A DNA stretch of 12,212 nucleotides from Desulfocapsa sp. GTDB taxonomy: Bacteria > Desulfobacterota > Desulfobulbia > Desulfobulbales > Desulfocapsaceae. How positions within the stretch are numbered: the first letter of the stretch is position 1; each line of letters opens with the position of its first letter. The translations under genes and the position numbers were made by a program. Where the stretch lies: NCBI GenBank assembly GCA_029942265.1, contig JAOZTO010000029.1, positions 1 through 12,212 on the forward strand, in the 5' to 3' direction. Below the pieces are notes generated by a model. It was not told where the DNA came from and ran no database searches. It saw nothing but the letters and a program-made list of their open reading frames with translations. Below are positions 8,695 to 12,212 of the stretch, one piece after another.

Positions 8695-8724
8695 TTGCCA
8701 GTCTGTTAAAATGGTTTTTATTAT
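8695..8724 (+). promoter_or_regulatory. Candidate sigma-70 promoter for the TPR-panC-panD operon
   Basis: TTGCCA (8695-8700) and TATTAT (8719-8724) are separated by 18 bases; each differs from consensus at one position. Orientation is toward the TPR gene. Transcription from here would place the whole of MITE copy 2 in the 5' leader, lengthening it from roughly 70 to about 225 bases. AT-rich sequence gives such matches by chance, so this is tentative. Confidence 0.4.
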
Positions 8725-8772
8725 GTCTGATACGATAAACTAATAATTCGCAAGTTTTTTGATAAAAGTAAA

Positions 8773-8780
8773 GAAAAAAG
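8773..8780 (+). repeat. Left target-site duplication of MITE copy 2
   Basis: GAAAAAAG immediately left of the element; the identical 8-mer lies immediately right at 8936-8943. The pair marks the insertion site. Confidence 0.75.
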
Positions 8781-8935
8781 GTAAAAATTCGGGTTGGGTT
8801 CAAAACAGCCCAGACCACTGAATTGTAAATATTTGGATAGTGCCCTAGGTTCGTTTGATCCGGCTTGTGAACTATATTTGTTCATATGTGAATAAGCCGG
8901 ATCGAACGAAGATGGGGTGCTAGCCGAATATTTAC
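8781..8935 (-). mobile_element. MITE-like palindromic element, copy 2, with 8-bp target duplication
   Basis: A 155-bp element, reverse complement of copy 1. Its ends are GTAAAAATTCGG and CCGAATATTTAC, a 12-bp terminal inverted repeat with one mismatch. The internal palindrome 8825-8935 also begins GTAAATATT and ends AATATTTAC, so the right terminus is shared by two nested inverted repeats. The inner stem pairs TTCGTTTGATCCGGCTT with AAGCCGGATCGAACGAA (one mismatch). Both sides are flanked by GAAAAAAG, a perfect 8-bp duplication, which fixes the boundaries and shows insertion by a DDE-type transposition mechanism. Eight-bp duplications occur in several IS families (for example ISL3, IS66 and IS1595); the parent element is not in the window. 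It sits 20 bases upstream of the TPR start. Confidence 0.9.
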
Positions 8936-8943
8936 GAAAAAAG
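8936..8943 (+). repeat. Right target-site duplication of MITE copy 2
   Basis: GAAAAAAG directly after the element's TTTAC end, identical to 8773-8780. Confidence 0.75.
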
Positions 8944-8955
8944 AATGGAGATGTA

Positions 8956-9648
8956 ATGAACGAAAAGAGCGCTTTTGATCCAAATCAGGTAGCAGATAAC
9001 GCCTATGTCGAGCCACGCGGGGTTCTTGACCAACTAAATCTTCCACTAGGTTTTGTTCGCTTTCTTAGAAAAAATAAGAAAGTATTACAGATTGTCGGTA
9101 TCCTTGTGGTTATCATCGTTGTTGTCGGATCACTTTATGATTCATATAGAGTGAATCGTATTTCAGACGCTGCCTCTGCTTTAGCCATATCTATGAGCAT
9201 TGAAGGAGAAGGGAAAGTCGTAGCGCTTCAACAAGTTGTCGATGATTTTTCGGGGACTGCCTCTGCTTTTTGGGCAAGTACCGAACTTGGTCATTTAGCA
9301 ATGACAGAGGGCAATTACAAAGAAGCTGGAAAATACTATTTAGGTGTACGGAACAATCTTTCTGAAACCAATCCTTTATATGGCCTCCTTACATTTGGTA
9401 TTGCACAGGCAGAAGAAGCCGATAAACAATATGCAAGTGCCATCGCCTCTTACATGTTGCTACGAGATATTGAAGGCTATAAAGATGAGGGCTTTATCGG
9501 AATGGCAAGAGTATTTGAAGCACAAGGAAAAAAACAGGAAGCTAAGACAGTCTACCAAGAATATCTTGCAAGTTTTCCAGGAGAGTTACAGAACGAACAA
9601 CTTTCACGCATGATTGAGGAGAAGATTACACGCCTGAACATTCAATAA
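8956..9648 (+). CDS. YfgM-like single-pass membrane protein with TPR-type repeats
   Basis: A 230-residue protein with a short cytoplasmic N-terminus ending in a basic stretch (FLRKNKK), one transmembrane segment (about residues 43-60, VLQIVGILVVIIVVVGSLY) and a helical periplasmic part. That part has tetratricopeptide-like repeats, such as AFWASTELGHLAMTEGNYKE, then YASAIASYMLLRDI and EGFIGMARVFEAQGKKQEA. This layout matches YfgM (TPR_21 family), which in E. coli associates with SecYEG and periplasmic chaperones; a similar role here is inference. An in-frame ATG at 8917 lies inside MITE copy 2 and would add 13 residues of element sequence. I reject it in favour of 8956, which has GGAG five bases upstream and follows the MITE insertion site. 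Its stop overlaps the panC start as TAATG, making it the first gene of the pantothenate operon. Confidence 0.8.
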   Translation: MNEKSAFDPNQVADNAYVEPRGVLDQLNLPLGFVRFLRKNKKVLQIVGILVVIIVVVGSLYDSYRVNRISDAASALAISMSIEGEGKVVALQQVVDDFSGTASAFWASTELGHLAMTEGNYKEAGKYYLGVRNNLSETNPLYGLLTFGIAQAEEADKQYASAIASYMLLRDIEGYKDEGFIGMARVFEAQGKKQEAKTVYQEYLASFPGELQNEQLSRMIEEKITRLNIQ

Positions 9649-10502
9649 TGAAAGTTATAACTTCTCCTGTTGAAATTCAAACTGTAGCTCAGGATTTTAG
9701 AGCCAAACAATTGACTATCGGCCTTGTTCCCACCATGGGTTTTTTTCACAATGGCCATGTAGCATTAATGAAAGAAGCAGGAAGAAGAGCCGATAAGGTT
9801 ATTGTCAGCCTCTTTGTAAATCCATTACAATTTGGACCCAGTGAAGATTTTGACACATATCCCCATGCATTTGAAAAAGATTGTCAAATAGCTGAAGATG
9901 CTGGCGTTGATATCCTGTACACTCCCAATAAAAAGGATATGTACAGTGAAGAATTTGCAACAACTATTCAAGTTAAGGGACTAACTTCTGGATTGTGTGG
10001 AGGGGATCGCCCCGGCCATTTTGATGGTGTTACGACCGTTGTGGGAAAACTATTTAACCAGACTTTGCCTCATATTGCTGTCTTTGGTGAAAAAGATTTC
10101 CAGCAATTAGCTGTTATTCGCCAATTTGTGAGAGACTTGGATTTCCCTATTAGTATAATTGGTTACCCCATAGTTCGAGAAGCCAATGGATTGGCTATGA
10201 GTTCCCGTAACTCATATTTAAAAAAAGACGAGATGGATGCTGCCCTTTGTCTCTCTACTGCAATCCGGTATGCTAAAAATCTTGTACGCAAACAGCAGAA
10301 TATCGCAGTTTCTGACATTGAAAAAAAAGTTGCGGATACTCTTTTGAAACACTCTGAATGTACTATTGATTATATTCAAATTGTCCATCAAAATACTCTT
10401 CAAAACTGTACTCAAATAAGTTCTGATTCTATTCTGCTAATAGCTGTAAAAATTAATAATCGCATACGTTTAATTGATAATTCTAAACTAACAGGTGGCT
10501 GA
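9648..10502 (+). CDS. panC: Pantothenate synthetase (pantoate--beta-alanine ligase) PanC
   Basis: Cytoplasmic enzyme that activates pantoate with ATP and joins it to beta-alanine, giving pantothenate for CoA. It is 284 residues, full length. Seen: the nucleotidyltransferase signature LVPTMGFFHNGHVALMKEA with a HIGH-like HNGH, VSLFVNPLQFGPSEDFDTYP, the pantoate-binding stretch LCGGDRPGHFDGVTTVVGKL, VFGEKDFQQLAVIRQ, and the KMSKS-equivalent region MSSRNSYL. The ATG overlaps the TPR stop by one base (TAATG). The only good Shine-Dalgarno (around 9616-9622) is about 25-30 bases upstream, so translation is probably coupled. The next gene supplies its substrate beta-alanine. panB is not in the window. 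Confidence 0.96.
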   Translation: MKVITSPVEIQTVAQDFRAKQLTIGLVPTMGFFHNGHVALMKEAGRRADKVIVSLFVNPLQFGPSEDFDTYPHAFEKDCQIAEDAGVDILYTPNKKDMYSEEFATTIQVKGLTSGLCGGDRPGHFDGVTTVVGKLFNQTLPHIAVFGEKDFQQLAVIRQFVRDLDFPISIIGYPIVREANGLAMSSRNSYLKKDEMDAALCLSTAIRYAKNLVRKQQNIAVSDIEKKVADTLLKHSECTIDYIQIVHQNTLQNCTQISSDSILLIAVKINNRIRLIDNSKLTGG

Positions 10503-10866
10503 TATAGACCGTCAAATGCTCAAAGCAAAACTGCATAAGGCAACCATAACAGAAGCTGATCTCACCTATGATGGAAGTCTTAGCATAGATAGTGATCTGC
10601 TGGACGCTGTAGGAATACTTCCCTTTGAACGGGTAAATGTCTATAACATTAACAATGGTGAACGTTTTGATACCTATGCTATAAAAGGGGCTGCAGGTTC
10701 TGGTGTTATTGGATTGAATGGCGCAGCAGCACGAAAAGGAATGGTTGGCGACACTATTATCATTGTTACTTATGCATCATACACAAACGAAGAATTAAAG
10801 AAATACCATCCGACAATTGCGCTGTTAGGTGATAATAATTCAATAAGAAAAATGCTCACAAAATAA
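10495..10866 (+). CDS. panD: Aspartate 1-decarboxylase PanD
   Basis: Pyruvoyl-dependent enzyme that makes beta-alanine from L-aspartate for the PanC encoded just upstream. Synthesised as a proenzyme that cleaves itself between Gly and Ser; here the site is G27-S28 in YDGSLSID. With the GTG start the residue numbers are offset by three from E. coli, and the key residues are all present: K12, R57 and Y61 (GERFDTY), N75 (GLNGAAA). It is 123 residues, typical of the family. The start is uncertain. GTG at 10495 overlaps panC by eight bases and gives a family-like N-terminus (ADIDRQMLKAKLHKATIT). An ATG at 10516 would drop seven residues and start right at MLKAKLH. In-frame TAA at 10489 excludes anything further upstream. 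No good ribosome-binding site is seen, consistent with coupling to panC. Confidence 0.95.
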   Translation: MADIDRQMLKAKLHKATITEADLTYDGSLSIDSDLLDAVGILPFERVNVYNINNGERFDTYAIKGAAGSGVIGLNGAAARKGMVGDTIIIVTYASYTNEELKKYHPTIALLGDNNSIRKMLTK

Positions 10867-10872
10867 TTCCAA

Positions 10873-10878
10873 AAGGAG
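10873..10878 (+). promoter_or_regulatory. Strong ribosome-binding site of the DegT-family gene
   Basis: AAGGAG seven bases before the ATG at 10886, in the 19-base gap after panD. It is the best Shine-Dalgarno in the window and implies independent, efficient initiation of the aminotransferase. Confidence 0.8.
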
Positions 10879-10885
10879 TTTTACT

Positions 10886-12088
10886 ATGCCCGGTTTTGAA
10901 GTTTTTGGTGAAGAAGAAAAAAAACAGATTAATGACGTCCTTGATACTGGTGTTCTGTTTAGATATGAATTTAATGAACAGCGAAACAATGTATTCAAGG
11001 TACTTGAATTTGAGAAGAATTTTGCCAGCTATTGCGGTGCAGGATATGCGCAGGCGGTAACTTCCGGTACAGCTGCTTTAAAGGTTGCACTTATGGCACT
11101 TGGTGTCGGGCCTGGTGATGAAGTTATCACCCAAGGATTTACCTTTGTTGCTACTTGGGAAGCTATACTTGATGTTGGAGCTATTCCTGTCTTTACCGAG
11201 GTTGATGAAACCTTAAATATGGATCCAGCTGATCTTAAAACAAAAATTACCGCAAAAACGGCCTGTATCATTCCTGTGCATATGCTTGGCGCTATGGCTC
11301 GTGTAGAAGAAATTGTTGCAATTGCTGATGAGCATAATATTCCAGTTCTTGAAGACACTGCTCAGGCTGCAGGAGGACGGATTAATGGACAGCATTTAGG
11401 AACATTTGGAGATTGTGGAACCTTTTCCTTTGACTCTGTGAAAACAATGACCACAGGTGAAGGTGGAATGATAATCACAAATGATGAAAAAATGTGGCGT
11501 AATATGTCTGAATATCAGGATCACGGACATGATCATGCCGTTAATCCTGGTGGACGTGGTGGAGAAGGGCGTAGTTTTATAGGATTTAACTATAGAATGA
11601 TGGAACTTCAGGGAGCTATTGGAATTGCCCAACTTGCTAAACTTGACTCCATGATTGCAGCACAAAAAGAACACAAGAAACAGCTACGCCTTGCAGCATC
11701 TGCAATACCAGGTGTAACTTTTAGAACACTTGTTGATGAAGAAGGGGATACCGCCACTTTTTTTGCATTTATACTAGAAAGTAAAGAGCATTGTCAGAGA
11801 GTAAGTGCAGTTCTTGCAGATGAAGGTGTGGGAGCAATCAATTTCAGTGAAAACAGTTGGCATTTTTACCCAAGCTGGGAACATCTCCTGGATGGCTCCA
11901 CACTTACTGCATCTGGATACCCTTTTGCTGAACCGGGTGGAAAGAAAAGAGTCATTTATGATCCAAAGATATTACCACAATCTGCTGATATTATGTCCAG
12001 AACACTGGTTTATCCGGTTTCCATAAAGATGAGTTCAGAACAGTTACAGAAGATGTGTGATGCTTTGAAAAAGGCTGCCAATGTATAA
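10886..12088 (+). CDS. DegT/DnrJ/EryC1/StrS-family PLP aminotransferase, KdnA-like
   Basis: A 400-residue sugar aminotransferase of fold type I. Family motifs seen: VTSGTAALKVALMALGVGPG, GDEVITQGFTFVATWEAI, the cofactor Asp D157 in LEDTAQAAGG, and the PLP lysine K186 in FSFDSVKTMTTGEGGM, followed by YRMMELQGAIGIAQL. From memory, several features resemble KdnA, the 8-amino-3,8-dideoxy-manno-octulosonate transaminase of Shewanella LPS. These are the N-terminus MPGFEVFGEEEKK, the LDTGVLFRYEF stretch, FSFDSVKT with its Asp-x-Val before the lysine, the histidine-rich YQDHGHDH and a late NSWHFYPSWEHL. KdnA puts an amino group at C-8 of Kdo. The assignment to that substrate is a hypothesis; DegT enzymes share motifs across many sugars. 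The gene has a strong ribosome-binding site and lies 19 bases after panD, so it is probably in the same operon, though with no evident metabolic link to pantothenate. Confidence 0.85.
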   Translation: MPGFEVFGEEEKKQINDVLDTGVLFRYEFNEQRNNVFKVLEFEKNFASYCGAGYAQAVTSGTAALKVALMALGVGPGDEVITQGFTFVATWEAILDVGAIPVFTEVDETLNMDPADLKTKITAKTACIIPVHMLGAMARVEEIVAIADEHNIPVLEDTAQAAGGRINGQHLGTFGDCGTFSFDSVKTMTTGEGGMIITNDEKMWRNMSEYQDHGHDHAVNPGGRGGEGRSFIGFNYRMMELQGAIGIAQLAKLDSMIAAQKEHKKQLRLAASAIPGVTFRTLVDEEGDTATFFAFILESKEHCQRVSAVLADEGVGAINFSENSWHFYPSWEHLLDGSTLTASGYPFAEPGGKKRVIYDPKILPQSADIMSRTLVYPVSIKMSSEQLQKMCDALKKAANV

Positions 12089-12123
12089 TGTGTGGAGTTT
12101 GTTGAGAATATAAAAAAGGCCTA

Positions 12124-12212
12124 GTAAATATTCGGCTAGCACCCCATCTTCGCTTGATCCGGCCTATTCACATATGAACTAATATAGTTCACATGCCGGA
12201 TCAAGCGAACCT
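12124..12212 (+). mobile_element. MITE-like palindromic element, copy 3, cut by the window end
   Basis: The first 89 bases match copy 1 in the same orientation: GTAAATATTCGGCTAGCACC at the left end, then the palindromic core to AAGCGAACCT at the last base. The inner arms TTCGCTTGATCCGGC and GCCGGATCAAGCGAA pair perfectly over 15 bp. The left flank is AAGGCCTA, so the matching duplication should lie just beyond the right end. It begins 35 bases after the aminotransferase stop; that gap holds no gene or clear terminator. Confidence 0.9.

Larger units (their letters stand above)
8611..8955. other. Divergent intergenic region, xseA to TPR gene
   Basis: 345 bases without a convincing gene. Positions 8611-8772 are AT-rich and hold a candidate plus-strand promoter. 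Positions 8773-8943 hold MITE copy 2 with its flanking 8-bp duplication. The rest carries the ribosome-binding site (GGAG, 8947-8950) of the TPR gene. A 63-codon minus-strand open frame (8627-8818) starts inside the MITE and is not believed. No tRNA, riboswitch or CRISPR is seen. Confidence 0.7.

Noticed and set aside
8627..8818. 63-codon minus-strand open frame between xseA and the TPR gene
   Set aside because: It starts inside MITE copy 2, has no ribosome-binding site, and its translation is low-complexity and aromatic-rich as expected of AT-rich non-coding DNA.
8917..8955. ATG at 8917 as the TPR gene start
   Set aside because: It lies in the mobile element, lacks a ribosome-binding site, and the ATG at 8956 has GGAG at five bases.
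11029..11358. 109-codon minus-strand open frame inside the aminotransferase gene
   Set aside because: It lies wholly within a strongly supported plus-strand gene and its protein is serine/threonine/alanine-rich shadow sequence.
7016..12212. Three copies of a repeat as a CRISPR array
   Set aside because: Copies are 1.8 and 3.3 kb apart, in both orientations, and ~155 bp long with terminal inverted repeats; there are no regular spacers.

Overview
The window is an AT-rich (by eye), densely packed bacterial segment. It carries the late part of an anaerobic-type cobalamin (B12) operon, then a lone exonuclease VII gene, then a second operon with pantothenate/CoA-precursor genes and a sugar aminotransferase. 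A YfgM-like membrane-anchored TPR protein and a KdnA-like aminotransferase (an LPS-core enzyme family) suggest a Gram-negative host. The CbiC/CbiB/CbiA-style B12 genes suggest an anaerobe or facultative anaerobe, perhaps of the Desulfobacterota. That placement is inference; no rRNA or other phylogenetic marker is present.

Region 1 (1-7002, all + strand): 3' part of cobT, cobS, a cobD-cobQ gene fusion, cbiB, cbiA and cbiC. Genes abut or overlap (gaps of 1, 25, 3, -4 and 5 nt), so they are almost certainly co-transcribed from a promoter upstream of the window. CbiC makes (cobalt-)cobyrinate and CbiA amidates it at a and c. The CobQ domain adds the remaining four amides and the CobD domain makes aminopropanol phosphate. 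CbiB joins these last two products, and CobT and CobS attach the lower ligand.

Region 2 (7003-8955): xseA is the only minus-strand gene. It is bracketed by two inverted copies of a ~155-bp non-coding element, at 7016-7171 and 8781-8935. A third copy starts at 12124 and runs off the window end. The element has ~12-bp terminal inverted repeats and an internal ~111-bp imperfect palindrome with an apparent compensatory base change in its stem. Copy 2 is flanked by a perfect 8-bp direct repeat, as expected of a MITE that transposed. Copy 1 has no such duplication and borders what looks like the orphaned 3' end of a lost gene (to 7255), whose stop interlocks with the xseA stop.

Region 3 (8956-12088, + strand): a YfgM-like TPR membrane protein, panC, panD and a DegT/DnrJ aminotransferase resembling KdnA, again tightly coupled. 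A plausible sigma-70 promoter (8695-8724) lies upstream of MITE copy 2, which would put the element inside the 5' leader of this operon.

The genes are mostly well-known families. The most distinctive content is the MITE family with its clear transposition footprint, the CobD-CobQ fusion placed beside the enzyme that consumes both products, and the orphan gene end.
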